Source: Fusicatenibacter saccharivorans (GTDB taxonomy: Bacteria > Bacillota > Clostridia > Lachnospirales > Lachnospiraceae). From it: 64,000 nt of DNA. Shown piece after piece: positions 49,644-58,369 of the stretch. Location: NCBI RefSeq assembly GCF_027667425.1, contig NZ_JAQEGR010000001.1, positions 124,001 through 188,000 on the forward strand. The letters are read 5' to 3'. The notes under the pieces were generated by a model. It was not told the DNA's origin. It saw only the letters and a list, made by a program, of their open reading frames with translations, and made no database searches. Every line of letters starts with the position of its first letter. The stretch's first letter is position 1. The translations under genes were made by a program, and so were the position numbers.

Positions 49644-50963
49644 ATGAAGAAAGTAGTAAAATTCGGCGGCAGCTCCCTCGCGAGCGCAGAGCAGTTTAAG
49701 AAGGTCGGAGACATCATCCGCGCAGATGAGGGAAGAAGATACGTGGTACCTTCCGCTCCTGGAAAACGAAATTCTGCTGATACGAAAGTAACCGATATGC
49801 TGTATGACTGCTATCGCACTGCAGTTGCTGGAAGAGATTTCAAGAAGAAACTGCAGAACATCAAAGCGAGATATCAGGAGATCATCGACGGTCTGAACCT
49901 CAGCCTGGATCTTTCCCCGGAATTTGAAAAAATCGCAGAAAACTTTGCCGCAGCAGCCGGAGAGGACTACGCCGCATCCCGCGGAGAGTACCTGAACGGT
50001 ATCGTGATGGCAAATTATCTGGGATATACGTATATTGATTCTGCAGAAGTGATCTGCTTCGACGAGAACGGAAACTTCCTTGCAGACAAGACTGACGAAG
50101 TGCTCTCCGAGCGTTTAAAAGATCTGGATAACGCAGTCGTTCCTGGATTCTACGGCGCAAAACCGGACGGAAGCGTAAAAACCTTCTCCCGCGGCGGATC
50201 CGATATCACTGGTTCCATCGTGGCAAAGGCCGTACACGCTGACATCTACGAGAACTGGACCGATGTTTCCGGTTTCCTGGTAACCGATCCGCGTATCGTC
50301 AAGGATCCGGAAGTCATTTCCACCATTACCTACCGTGAGCTGCGTGAGCTTTCCTACATGGGAGCTACCGTCCTTCATGAGGACTCCATCTTCCCACTCC
50401 GTCAGGAGGGAATCCCGATCCACGTGCTGAACACCAACGCACCGCAGGATCCGGGAACCATGATTGTGGAGAACACCTGCAGCAAACCGAAATTCACCAT
50501 CACCGGTATCGCCGGAAAGAAAGGCTTTGCATCCATCACGGTTGAGAAGAGCATGATGAATACCGAGATCGGCTTTGGCAGAAAAGTGCTCGGTGTTTTT
50601 GAGGACAACAATCTTTCCTTCGAACATATGCCGTCCGGCATCGATACCATGACGGTATTTGTTCATCAGAGTGAGTTTGCAGCAAAAGAACAGCAGGTTA
50701 TCGCAGGACTGCATCGTGCCGTACAGCCGGATTCTATTGATCTTGAATCCGATCTGGCGCTGATTGCTGTTGTAGGACGCGGCATGAGAAGAACGAGAGG
50801 CACAGCCGGAAGGATTTTCTCCGCACTGGCGCATGCACACGTTAATGTCAAGATGATCGATCAGGGTTCCAGCGAGCTCAACATCATCATTGGCGTTGAA
50901 AACCGCGACTTTGAAACAGCAATCAAAGCAATTTATGATATCTTTGTCGTAGCGCAGATCTAA
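49644..50963 (+). CDS. lysC: Aspartate kinase
   Basis: A 439-aa enzyme that phosphorylates aspartate, the first step toward lysine, threonine, methionine and diaminopimelate. The N-terminal kinase domain opens with KVVKFGGSSLASAEQFKKV. FSRGGSDITGSIVAKA binds substrate, and TDPRIVKDPEVISTITYREL is a further family motif. Two C-terminal ACT domains (about 300-439; ITVEKSMMN, LIAVVGRGM) suggest feedback control by an end-product amino acid. AAGGAGAG precedes the ATG. Monocistronic. Confidence 0.95.
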   Translation: MKKVVKFGGSSLASAEQFKKVGDIIRADEGRRYVVPSAPGKRNSADTKVTDMLYDCYRTAVAGRDFKKKLQNIKARYQEIIDGLNLSLDLSPEFEKIAENFAAAAGEDYAASRGEYLNGIVMANYLGYTYIDSAEVICFDENGNFLADKTDEVLSERLKDLDNAVVPGFYGAKPDGSVKTFSRGGSDITGSIVAKAVHADIYENWTDVSGFLVTDPRIVKDPEVISTITYRELRELSYMGATVLHEDSIFPLRQEGIPIHVLNTNAPQDPGTMIVENTCSKPKFTITGIAGKKGFASITVEKSMMNTEIGFGRKVLGVFEDNNLSFEHMPSGIDTMTVFVHQSEFAAKEQQVIAGLHRAVQPDSIDLESDLALIAVVGRGMRRTRGTAGRIFSALAHAHVNVKMIDQGSSELNIIIGVENRDFETAIKAIYDIFVVAQI

Positions 50964-50974
50964 AATGAATCTAT

Positions 50975-51019
50975 AAAAAATCTCTGTCAGGAGTCTGAAC
51001 TTCCGACAGAGATTTTTTT
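50975..51019 (+). terminator. Terminator after lysC
   Basis: AAAAAATCTCTGTC-GGA pairs with TCCGACAGAGATTTTTT; long stem and T run. Confidence 0.93.
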
Positions 51020-51110
51020 ATGGTTTTTATGCCGCCGTATCGCGGGATTCTTTTCGAATGGTGAATGTAAAAATACAGATTACCACACAGCAGATGATCC
51101 AGGTCGTCGG

Positions 51111-51290
51111 TTCGCAGAAGCCGCCGCAAGCGTTCACCTCTCTCCACGGGAATGTCAGCGGATTTTCAAAGCGTATCTGCACCGGACGCCGATGGAATAT
51201 CTGCAGTGGAGACGGATTCTCGCAGCGGCAGACGATCTGCGGAACACAAACGAATTTTGCCCTTGTCGTTTTTGGGAACAGATGGTATAA
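51111..51290 (+). pseudogene. AraC-family HTH remnant
   Basis: One frame reads FAEAAASVHLSPRECQRIF and then KAYLHRTPMEYLQWRRI, followed by LAAADDLRNTNE, which matches the first AraC helix-turn-helix of the clostridial type (ISxRECxRxF...TPxEYL). It then degenerates and stops at 51288-51290. There is no start codon, sensor domain or second HTH, so it is a relic. The pyrH promoter has formed within its 3' end. The remaining part of 51020-51348 shows no other gene. Confidence 0.7.
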
Positions 51291-51291
51291 T
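51263..51291 (+). promoter_or_regulatory. Promoter of pyrH
   Basis: TTGTCG (51263-51268), a 17-bp spacer and TATAAT (51286-51291), 58 bp before the ATG. Confidence 0.78.
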
Positions 51292-51348
51292 CATTTCATA
51301 AATGCAAGACATTTGTGAAAAAATATCATAAAGGAACGAGGATGCAAG

Positions 51349-52047
51349 ATGAAACGACGAGTATTACTGAAATTGAGCGGAGAAGCTCTTGCAGGAGAGA
51401 AACACACCGGTTTTGACGAGCCGACCGTCACAAAAGTGGCAAAACAGGTAAAAACTCTGGTAGACCAGGGGATTGAAGTCGGCATCGTAATCGGAGGAGG
51501 AAACTTCTGGAGAGGACGCAGTTCCGAAAATATCGACCGTACCAAAGCAGACCAGATCGGTATGCTGGCAACCGTTATGAACTGTATCTATGTATCAGAA
51601 ATCTTCCGTTCCCAGGGAATGATGACCGCAGTTCTGACTCCATTCCCATGCGGAGAGTTCACAAAAGGATTTTCCAAAGACCGTGCAAACAAATATTTCC
51701 AGCACAACATGGTTGTATTCTTTGCCGGCGGTACAGGCCATCCATATTTCTCAACCGATACGGCAACCGTACTTCGCGCGATCGAGATCGAGGCAGACGA
51801 GATTCTGCTTGCAAAAGCAGTAGACGGTGTCTACGACAGCGATCCGAAAACAAACCCGGATGCAAAGAAATTTGACGAGATTTCCATTCAGGAAGTCATT
51901 GAAAAGGATCTGAAAGTGGTAGATATGACCGCATCCATCCTTTGCAAGGAAAACAAAATGCCGATGCTGGTATTTGGTTTAAATGAAGAGAACAGCATTG
52001 TAAATGCTGCAAACGGAAAAATCAACGGCACAAGAGTGACGGTATAA
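51349..52047 (+). CDS. pyrH: UMP kinase
   Basis: A 232-aa hexameric UMP kinase of the amino acid kinase fold (UMP to UDP). Motifs are RVLLKLSGEALAGE (N-terminal ATP loop), VIGGGNFWRGR, FFAGGTGHPYFSTDTATVLRA and LAKAVDGVYDSDPK. It is slightly shorter than the usual 236-240 aa but complete. It heads the conserved pyrH-frr-uppS-cdsA-dxr-rseP run that ties nucleotide supply, ribosome recycling and envelope lipid synthesis. Confidence 0.96.
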   Translation: MKRRVLLKLSGEALAGEKHTGFDEPTVTKVAKQVKTLVDQGIEVGIVIGGGNFWRGRSSENIDRTKADQIGMLATVMNCIYVSEIFRSQGMMTAVLTPFPCGEFTKGFSKDRANKYFQHNMVVFFAGGTGHPYFSTDTATVLRAIEIEADEILLAKAVDGVYDSDPKTNPDAKKFDEISIQEVIEKDLKVVDMTASILCKENKMPMLVFGLNEENSIVNAANGKINGTRVTV

Positions 52048-52061
52048 TTAATAAAAATTCA

Positions 52062-52180
52062 GCAGTAAAACACTTGCTGTTTTACTGCGTAAGAAAATGA
52101 TTCAGGTGTGAGCAGCTCTCCTTTTGCGAAGCAAAACTTTAAATGAGAGCTGCGAATGTCACAGTTCGCAGAACTGTGAC
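52062..52180. repeat. Three perfect hairpins between pyrH and frr
   Basis: Stem 1: GCAGTAAAACA / TGTTTTACTGC (52062-52072, 52078-52088). Stem 2: CAGCTCTC / GAGAGCTG (52113-52120, 52145-52152) enclosing TTTTGC/GCAAAA. Stem 3: GTCACAGTTC / GAACTGTGAC (52158-52167, 52171-52180). None has a clean T tract. They may be REP-like elements or mRNA processing/stability signals within the operon. Confidence 0.8.
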
Positions 52181-52212
52181 CGTATAAGAGATAGCAGGAG
52201 GACAAATTTAAT

Positions 52213-52776
52213 ATGGCAAATCAGATCGACGAGAGAGTAAAACCGTTTGAGGTAAAAATGGGCAAATCCATTGCAAGCCTCGATTCCGAATTCGGAACCA
52301 TCCGCGCAGGCCGTGCAAACCCGCACGTACTGGACCGCATTACTGTAGATTACTATGGAACACCGACTCCGCTGCAGCAGGTGGCAAACATCTCTGTTCC
52401 GGAAGCACGTATGATCCAGATCCAGCCGTGGGAAGCATCCCTGGTAAAAGAGATCGAAAAAGCGATCATGATGTCTGACCTTGGCATCAACCCGTCCGAT
52501 GACGGAAGAGTCATCCGTCTGGTATTCCCGGAGCTTACCGAGGACCGTCGTAAAGAGCTGGTAAAAGAGGTAAAGAAAAAAGCAGAGGGCGCAAAGGTAG
52601 CCATCCGCAACATCCGCCGCGATGCCAATGATGCGTTCAAGAAACTTGCCAAAGAGGACGTTTCCGAGGACGAAATCAAAGAGCTCGAGGAGCAGACCCA
52701 GAAATTAACAGACAAATACATCAAAGAAGTAGATCAGATGGTGGACGTAAAATCCAAAGAAATTATGACCGTGTAA
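52213..52776 (+). CDS. frr: Ribosome recycling factor
   Basis: A 187-aa tRNA-mimic protein that, with EF-G, splits post-termination ribosomes. Family motifs are TIRAGRANPHVLDRITVDYYG, TPLQQVANISVPEARMI and the late NIRRDANDAFKKL. The long coiled-coil arm is evident in the C-terminal Glu/Lys-rich stretch. AGGAGGAC lies upstream of the ATG. It follows pyrH as in most bacteria. Confidence 0.97.
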   Translation: MANQIDERVKPFEVKMGKSIASLDSEFGTIRAGRANPHVLDRITVDYYGTPTPLQQVANISVPEARMIQIQPWEASLVKEIEKAIMMSDLGINPSDDGRVIRLVFPELTEDRRKELVKEVKKKAEGAKVAIRNIRRDANDAFKKLAKEDVSEDEIKELEEQTQKLTDKYIKEVDQMVDVKSKEIMTV

Positions 52777-52843
52777 TACAAAGAAAACGAGGGGCTGCCT
52801 GTCATTTGCAGGCAGCCTGTTATCGTTTACGGAGGAAAAAAGT

Positions 52844-53581
52844 ATGGATAATGAATTAAAAGTGCCGAATCACATCGCCATCATCCTGGACGGAAACGGC
52901 AGATGGGCGAAAAAACGCAATATGCCGCGCGGCTACGGCCATATCGTCGGATGCGACAATCTGGAAAAAATGTGTGACGTGATCAAAGACATGGGTGTCA
53001 AATATCTGACCGTCTATGCGTTCTCAACCGAGAACTGGAAACGCTCCCGCGCCGAGGTGGAGGGCCTCTTAAAGCTGTTCCGCCAGTATCTGAAACGATG
53101 CATCAAAAAAGCACATAAAAATCAGATGCGCGTCAAAATCATCGGAGATCCGAGCGCATTCCCGCAGGATATTCAGGACAGCATTCATGAACTGGAGGAG
53201 TGCTCCAAAGATTACGATCACATGTACTTCCAGATCGCAATGAACTACGGTTCCCGCGATGAGATTCTGCGCGGCATGACCCGCATGATCGAGGATGTGA
53301 AAGACGGAACTCTCGCAGAGAATGCGTTTGATGAGAACGGAAAACTGACGGAGCAGTGTTTTGAGAGCTACCTCGACACCGCCGGAATCCCGGATCCAGA
53401 TCTTCTGATCCGTACAAGCGGCGAGCAGCGCCTTTCCAACTACCTGATGTGGCAGCTTGCCTACACGGAATTTTACTTTACCGAGGTTCCGTGGCCGGAT
53501 TTCCACGAAGAGGAATTGAGAAAAGCCATCGAACAATATAATAACAGAGACCGGCGTTACGGCGGCGTGAAGGAGGAATAA
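52844..53581 (+). CDS. uppS: Isoprenyl (undecaprenyl diphosphate) synthase
   Basis: A 245-aa cis-prenyltransferase that makes the C55 lipid carrier of cell-wall synthesis. Motifs are IAIILDGNGRWAKKR (catalytic Asp; phosphate-binding Gly-Arg), RGYGH, YAFSTENWKR and the C-terminal DLLIRTSGEQRLSNYLMWQ with the Mg-binding FTEVPWPDF. ACGGAGGAAAA precedes the ATG. cdsA starts 5 bp after its stop. Confidence 0.97.
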   Translation: MDNELKVPNHIAIILDGNGRWAKKRNMPRGYGHIVGCDNLEKMCDVIKDMGVKYLTVYAFSTENWKRSRAEVEGLLKLFRQYLKRCIKKAHKNQMRVKIIGDPSAFPQDIQDSIHELEECSKDYDHMYFQIAMNYGSRDEILRGMTRMIEDVKDGTLAENAFDENGKLTEQCFESYLDTAGIPDPDLLIRTSGEQRLSNYLMWQLAYTEFYFTEVPWPDFHEEELRKAIEQYNNRDRRYGGVKEE

Positions 53582-53586
53582 AAAAG

Positions 53587-54378
53587 ATGTTTAAGACAAG
53601 ACTGTTAAGCGGCATCGTGCTCGTCCTTGTGGCGCTGCTTACGATCTGCAGCGGCGGAACCGTGCTCTATATGACGGTTCTGTGCCTGTCGCTGATCGGT
53701 GCAGGAGAGCTGTTCCGCGTGATGAAGGTAAGAGAAGATAAATGGAATCTGTTGGAAATTACGGGCTATGCGGGCGTTGTGATTTTCTATCTGTCCCTGC
53801 TGCTTCATGACCCGATGTACCAGATGCTCGCGCTGATCCTGGATCTCGTGCTTCTGATGGCAGTATACGTATTTACTTATCCGAAATACAACGCCAATCA
53901 GGTGATGCCGGCGTTCTTTGCGATTGTCTATGTCGGCGTAATGCTTTCCTATGTATATCAGACCCGTATGCTGGACGGCGGAAAATTCCATGTATGGCTG
54001 ATTTTCCTGTGCTCCTGGGGCTGCGATACGTGTGCATACTGTGTCGGCGTACTCTTTGGAAAACATAAAATGGCGCCGGTTTTAAGCCCGAAAAAATCCG
54101 TAGAAGGAGCTGTCGGCGGTGTCGTCGGAGCGATTCTGCTCGGCATCATCTATGCGGCTGCGACAAAGGGCGGCATGGTGGAATACGCCATCATCTGCGG
54201 TGTCGGCGCGCTGATCTCCATGGTCGGAGACCTTGCGGCATCCGCAATCAAACGAAATCAGGGCATCAAGGATTACGGAAAGCTGATTCCGGGCCACGGC
54301 GGTATTCTTGACCGCTTCGACAGCGTGATCTTTACCGCACCGATCATCTATTTCCTGTCGGTGCTTCTGATTCATTAA
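53587..54378 (+). CDS. cdsA: Phosphatidate cytidylyltransferase
   Basis: A 263-aa integral membrane enzyme (about seven hydrophobic helices) that forms CDP-diacylglycerol for phospholipid synthesis. The C-terminal CDS signature is seen in SAIKRNQGIKDYGKLIPGHG followed by GILDRFDS, which carries the metal-binding Asp residues. A GCTTCCC/GGGAAGC hairpin without a T tract lies between it and dxr. Confidence 0.95.
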   Translation: MFKTRLLSGIVLVLVALLTICSGGTVLYMTVLCLSLIGAGELFRVMKVREDKWNLLEITGYAGVVIFYLSLLLHDPMYQMLALILDLVLLMAVYVFTYPKYNANQVMPAFFAIVYVGVMLSYVYQTRMLDGGKFHVWLIFLCSWGCDTCAYCVGVLFGKHKMAPVLSPKKSVEGAVGGVVGAILLGIIYAAATKGGMVEYAIICGVGALISMVGDLAASAIKRNQGIKDYGKLIPGHGGILDRFDSVIFTAPIIYFLSVLLIH

Positions 54379-54428
54379 AAAAGCTTCCCCTACAGCATAA
54401 ACGGGAAGCAGATGGGAGAAACTGGAAT

Positions 54429-55583
54429 ATGAAGAAAATAGCAATTCTTGGTTCAACCGGTTCGATCGGAACCCAGACCCTCGATGTCGTGCGTGCCAAC
54501 GGCGATCTTGAGGTGGTCGGCATCAGCGCCGGAAGTAATATTACACTGCTCGAGCAGCAGATCCGGGAATTTCATCCGAAGTTTGCGGCAGTCGGCGATG
54601 AGGCGAAAGCGGCAGAACTCCGTGACAGAGTGAAGGATCTTCCTGTAAAAATCGGCAGCGGCATGGACGGCATGATCGAGCTTGCCACGATGCCGGAGAG
54701 CGAAATCCTTGTGACAGCGATCGTCGGCATGATCGGCATTCGCCCGACGGTTGCGGCGATGAAGGCAGGAAAAGACATTGCACTGGCAAACAAAGAGACA
54801 CTGGTAACGGCGGGACACATTATTATGCCGCTGGCAGAGGAATGCGGTGTGCAGATCCTTCCGGTGGACAGTGAGCACTCGGCGATTTTCCAGTGCCTGC
54901 ACGGGGAAAACAGAAAAGAAATTGAAAAACTTCTGATTACTGCATCCGGCGGTCCGTTCCGCGGAAAAACAAGAGCGGAGCTCGAAAACGTAACGGTAGA
55001 GCAGGCGCTCCGTCATCCGAACTGGTCGATGGGGCACAAGATCACGATTGATTCCGCGACACTCGTTAACAAAGGACTGGAAGTCATGGAAGCAAAATGG
55101 CTGTTCGGTGTTGATCTCGACCACATCCAGGTTGTGGTACAGCCAAAGAGCATTATCCATTCCATGGTAGAATTTAAAGACGGCGCTGTCATGGCACAGC
55201 TTGGCACACCGGATATGAAACTGCCGATCCAGTACGCACTGTATTACCCGGAGCGCCGCTTCCTTGCAGGCGACCGCCTCGACTTTGCGGCGCTGACACA
55301 GATCACGTTTGAAGAACCGAATATGGATACCTTCCTCGGCCTTCCGATGGCAATGCAGGCGTCCCGGACGGGCGGCTCCATGCCGACGGTCTTCAATGCG
55401 GCAAATGAACGCGCCGTTGCACTGTTCCTCGCGAAGAAGATCCGTTTCCTCGAGATTTACGACGTGATCGCCGGTGCAATGGAAGCACACAAAACGATTG
55501 CCGATCCGACGCTGGAGCAGATTCTCGCGGCGGAGCAGGAGACGTATGAATGGATTGCGAACAGATATAAGATGGGAGAATAA
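54429..55583 (+). CDS. dxr: 1-deoxy-D-xylulose 5-phosphate reductoisomerase
   Basis: A 384-aa NADPH-dependent enzyme of the MEP isoprenoid pathway. The N-terminal nucleotide motif is ILGSTGSIGTQTLDV; ALANKETLVTAG and LPVDSEHSAIFQCL (metal Asp/Glu) mark the active site, and ITASGGPFRG and HPNWSMGHKITIDSATLVNKG are further signatures. It supplies precursors for the undecaprenyl carrier made by UppS, encoded two genes upstream. Confidence 0.97.
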   Translation: MKKIAILGSTGSIGTQTLDVVRANGDLEVVGISAGSNITLLEQQIREFHPKFAAVGDEAKAAELRDRVKDLPVKIGSGMDGMIELATMPESEILVTAIVGMIGIRPTVAAMKAGKDIALANKETLVTAGHIIMPLAEECGVQILPVDSEHSAIFQCLHGENRKEIEKLLITASGGPFRGKTRAELENVTVEQALRHPNWSMGHKITIDSATLVNKGLEVMEAKWLFGVDLDHIQVVVQPKSIIHSMVEFKDGAVMAQLGTPDMKLPIQYALYYPERRFLAGDRLDFAALTQITFEEPNMDTFLGLPMAMQASRTGGSMPTVFNAANERAVALFLAKKIRFLEIYDVIAGAMEAHKTIADPTLEQILAAEQETYEWIANRYKMGE

Positions 55584-55589
55584 GACAGC

Positions 55590-56882
55590 ATGATTGTAAA
55601 AATCCTGATAGCCGTACTCATTTTCGGAATCACCGTCATTATCCATGAGCTGGGGCATTTTCTTTTGGCGAAAGCGAATGGTATTACCGTGACGGAATTT
55701 TCGATCGGCTTTGGCCCGACGGTGGTAAAGACAGAAAAAGGAGGAACGGTCTATTCCTTAAAACTTCTGCCTTTCGGCGGTGCGTGCCAGATGCTCGGCG
55801 AGGACGGTGAAGAGGAGGGGGAAGGAACCTTTAACAGCAAATCCGTGTGGGCAAGAATTTCCGTCGTTGCGGCGGGACCGGTGTTCAACATGATTCTGGC
55901 ATTTTTCTGCGCAATCTTTGTGATCAGTTACGCGGGAAGTTCCCCGGCGCGCGTCACAGAAGTGGCAGACGGTTCGCCGGAGGCAGAGGCAGGCCTGGAA
56001 GCGGGAGATATCATCACTTCCTATGAAGGAAGACATATTTCCATCGGAAAAGAGCTGAACTCTGTGATGACGGTACGGGGTGTGCCGACGGATGAGATTA
56101 CGCTGGAGGTTAAAAAGGCCGACGGGGAAAAGAAAACGATCACATATGAACCGACGGTGACAACGCGGTATATGATGGGCTTTAACTACGATGACTGTGA
56201 CCGCGGCATGGAATTCACGTATGTGCAGCAGAATATGCCGCTTGCCGCTGCGGGTGTTGTCGCGGGCGACCTGCTCGTATCGATCAACGGAGCGCCGATC
56301 ACCTGTGTGGCAGATTTTACTGCTTACCAGACAGAGCATCCTTTCGATGGAAGCGCTGTGACGCTGGAGTATGAGCACAGCGGAAAGACGAAAGAGATTA
56401 CGGTGACACCGGTTGAAAATACGTATGCGAATGTACAGTTTTCGTATCAGCTCCGGGAGAAACAGTCCCCGATCGGCGTGCTGAAATACAGCGTGCTGGA
56501 GATCAAATACTGGGTGCGCACCGTCATTGACAGCGTCAGTATGCTGATCACCGGACAGTATTCTGTGAACGATCTTTCCGGCCCGGTCGGCGTGGTGGAT
56601 GCGATCGGAACCGCCTATGATGATGTAAAATCGCAGGGCGTTTTGGTTACGGTGATGACGATGCTGAACATGGTGATTCTGCTGTCATCGAACCTTGGCG
56701 TCATGAACCTGCTGCCGCTCCCGGCACTCGACGGCGGACGGCTTGTTTTTCTGATCATAGAAGCCATCCGCAGAAAACCAATCCGGCGAGACCTGGAGGG
56801 TATGGTTCACTTCGCGGGCCTGGTGCTTCTGATGGCGTTGATGGTCTACGTCATGATCCACGACGTCCAGCGGATCCTGTAA
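55590..56882 (+). CDS. rseP: RIP-type membrane metalloprotease RseP/RasP
   Basis: A 430-aa site-2 protease family member that cleaves transmembrane anti-sigma factors and remnant signal peptides. The zinc motif HELGHFLLA is in the first membrane helix, the third ligand is in LLPLPALDGGRLVF, and PDZ-type repeats lie between (about 110-290; PARVTEVADGSPEAEAGLEAGD, MPLAAAGVVAGDLLVSINGA). It ends the operon; a strong hairpin terminator follows. ispG, which often comes next in Clostridia, is absent here. Confidence 0.95.
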   Translation: MIVKILIAVLIFGITVIIHELGHFLLAKANGITVTEFSIGFGPTVVKTEKGGTVYSLKLLPFGGACQMLGEDGEEEGEGTFNSKSVWARISVVAAGPVFNMILAFFCAIFVISYAGSSPARVTEVADGSPEAEAGLEAGDIITSYEGRHISIGKELNSVMTVRGVPTDEITLEVKKADGEKKTITYEPTVTTRYMMGFNYDDCDRGMEFTYVQQNMPLAAAGVVAGDLLVSINGAPITCVADFTAYQTEHPFDGSAVTLEYEHSGKTKEITVTPVENTYANVQFSYQLREKQSPIGVLKYSVLEIKYWVRTVIDSVSMLITGQYSVNDLSGPVGVVDAIGTAYDDVKSQGVLVTVMTMLNMVILLSSNLGVMNLLPLPALDGGRLVFLIIEAIRRKPIRRDLEGMVHFAGLVLLMALMVYVMIHDVQRIL

Positions 56883-56903
56883 ATCGAAAAATGAAAAGCA
56901 ACA

Positions 56904-56956
56904 AAGCCTCATATTCTGCATACCATAAAAGGAGTGCAGGATATGGGGCTTTTTTA
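56904..56956 (+). terminator. Terminator after rseP, abutting the sleC-like start
   Basis: AAAGCCTCATATTCTGCA (56904-56921) pairs with TGCAGATATGGGGCTTT (56936-56952) with one bulged T, then TTTTT. The first possible ATG of the next gene is at its very end. Confidence 0.88.
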
Positions 56957-58209
56957 TGAAAAATTTGCGTATGCAGCAGGAAATGACTGACCGCGGGCGG
57001 CTGGAAATCCGGGTAAATACAAGAATCCAGGCGCGGCCTGTTTCCGGGGCGCGGGTGACGGTTTCGTATACGGGAGATCCGCAGAATGTGATCGAGGAGC
57101 TGATTACCGACGGGGACGGCAGAACGGAGACGCTGGATCTGGCGACGCCGCCGCTCGAGTACAGTCTGGAACCGAATGTGAATCAGCCGTATTCCGAATA
57201 TACGGTGAAAGTGGAGGCGGAAGGGTATGAACCGGTTGAAGTGACGGGCTCCGAGCTTCTTTCAGGAGAACAGTCCGTCCAGCAGGTGGACCTCAAACTG
57301 GCAGAGGGCGCAGCGTTTGCGGATGTGACGATCCCGGACCATACGTTGTTCGGCGAATATCCGGCGAAAATTCCGGAAAGTGAGATCAAGCCGACGAGGG
57401 AGAGCGGTGAGATTGTGCTGTCCCGTGTCGTGATCCCGGAGTATATCATCGTCCACGACGGAGCGCCGACCGACAGCACGGCACGCGACTATTATGTGCG
57501 GTACCGCGACTACATCAAAAACGTGGCGTGCTCGGAAATCTATGCAACATGGCCGGATGCGGCGATCCGGGCGAATATCCTCGCAATCATGTCATTTACG
57601 CTGAACCGTGTCTATACAGAATGGTACCGCAACAAGGGATACGATTTTACGATCACTTCGTCGACGGCCTACGATCACAAATGGATTTACGGCAGGAATA
57701 TTTTCGACAGCATTTCCCTTGTGGTCGATGAGATTTTTGCTGATTACCTGTCGCGCCCGAATGTGAAACAGCCGATTCTGACGCAGTACTGTGACGGAAA
57801 CCGTGTGAGCTGCCCGAACTGGATGAGCCAGTGGGGGTCCAAAAACCTGGCGGACCAAGGGTATTCAACGATTCAGATTCTCCGCAATTATTATGGAGAC
57901 AATATGTATATCAACACGGCGGAGGAGATTTCCGGCATCCCGTCCTCCTGGCCGGGGTATGACCTCACCATCGGCTCGTCCGGGAACAAGGTACTGCAGA
58001 TACAGGAGCAGCTGAACGTGATTGCGGAGGTGTATTCATCGATTCCGACGGTCTATGAAAATGGCTATTTCGATGAAGAGACGCAGGACGCCGTCGAAGC
58101 GTTCCAGCGGCTGTTCGGCCTGCCGGTTTCCGGCATTGTGGATTATCCGACGTGGTACAAAATTCAGTCGATTTATGTGGCTGTGACGAGGATTGCGGAG
58201 CTGCAGTAG
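56956..58209 (+). CDS. SleC-like spore cortex-lytic protein
   Basis: A protein of up to 417 aa. An N-terminal beta-sandwich resembles a carboxypeptidase-regulatory/CnaB-like domain (about 15-115, VSGARVTVSYTGDPQ). A SpoIID/LytB-like amidase region follows (about 175-310, VACSEIYATWPDAAIRANIL and the late CPNWMSQWGS), then a C-terminal peptidoglycan-binding domain (about 330-410, GSSGNKVLQIQEQLNVI). This order matches SleC of clostridia, which degrades spore cortex during germination after proteolytic activation. No signal peptide is seen, as in SleC. The start is uncertain (ATG 56956 or 56971), neither with a good ribosome binding site. Confidence 0.8.
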   Translation: MKNLRMQQEMTDRGRLEIRVNTRIQARPVSGARVTVSYTGDPQNVIEELITDGDGRTETLDLATPPLEYSLEPNVNQPYSEYTVKVEAEGYEPVEVTGSELLSGEQSVQQVDLKLAEGAAFADVTIPDHTLFGEYPAKIPESEIKPTRESGEIVLSRVVIPEYIIVHDGAPTDSTARDYYVRYRDYIKNVACSEIYATWPDAAIRANILAIMSFTLNRVYTEWYRNKGYDFTITSSTAYDHKWIYGRNIFDSISLVVDEIFADYLSRPNVKQPILTQYCDGNRVSCPNWMSQWGSKNLADQGYSTIQILRNYYGDNMYINTAEEISGIPSSWPGYDLTIGSSGNKVLQIQEQLNVIAEVYSSIPTVYENGYFDEETQDAVEAFQRLFGLPVSGIVDYPTWYKIQSIYVAVTRIAELQ

Positions 58210-58324
58210 GTATACAAAAGTCTTTATAAGGGGCGTGTTTTCTGCGAAAAAACGCGGAAAATGCGCCTTTTCTGCGGCTTTTGAAACGGATCAGAAAAAT
58301 TTTAAAACTGTCAAGAAAAAATAC

Positions 58325-58353
58325 TTGACACCCAGCATCATTTCGTGTATGAT
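58325..58353 (+). promoter_or_regulatory. Promoter of the ylxM-ffh operon
   Basis: TTGACA (58325-58330), a 17-bp spacer and TATGAT (58348-58353). The AAGGTGATC ribosome binding site of ylxM follows within 15 bp. Confidence 0.85.
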
Positions 58354-58369
58354 AACCAAGGTGATCGCA

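Noticed and set aside
54453..55658. 401-codon open frame on the minus strand
   Set aside because: Antisense shadow of dxr and the rseP start.
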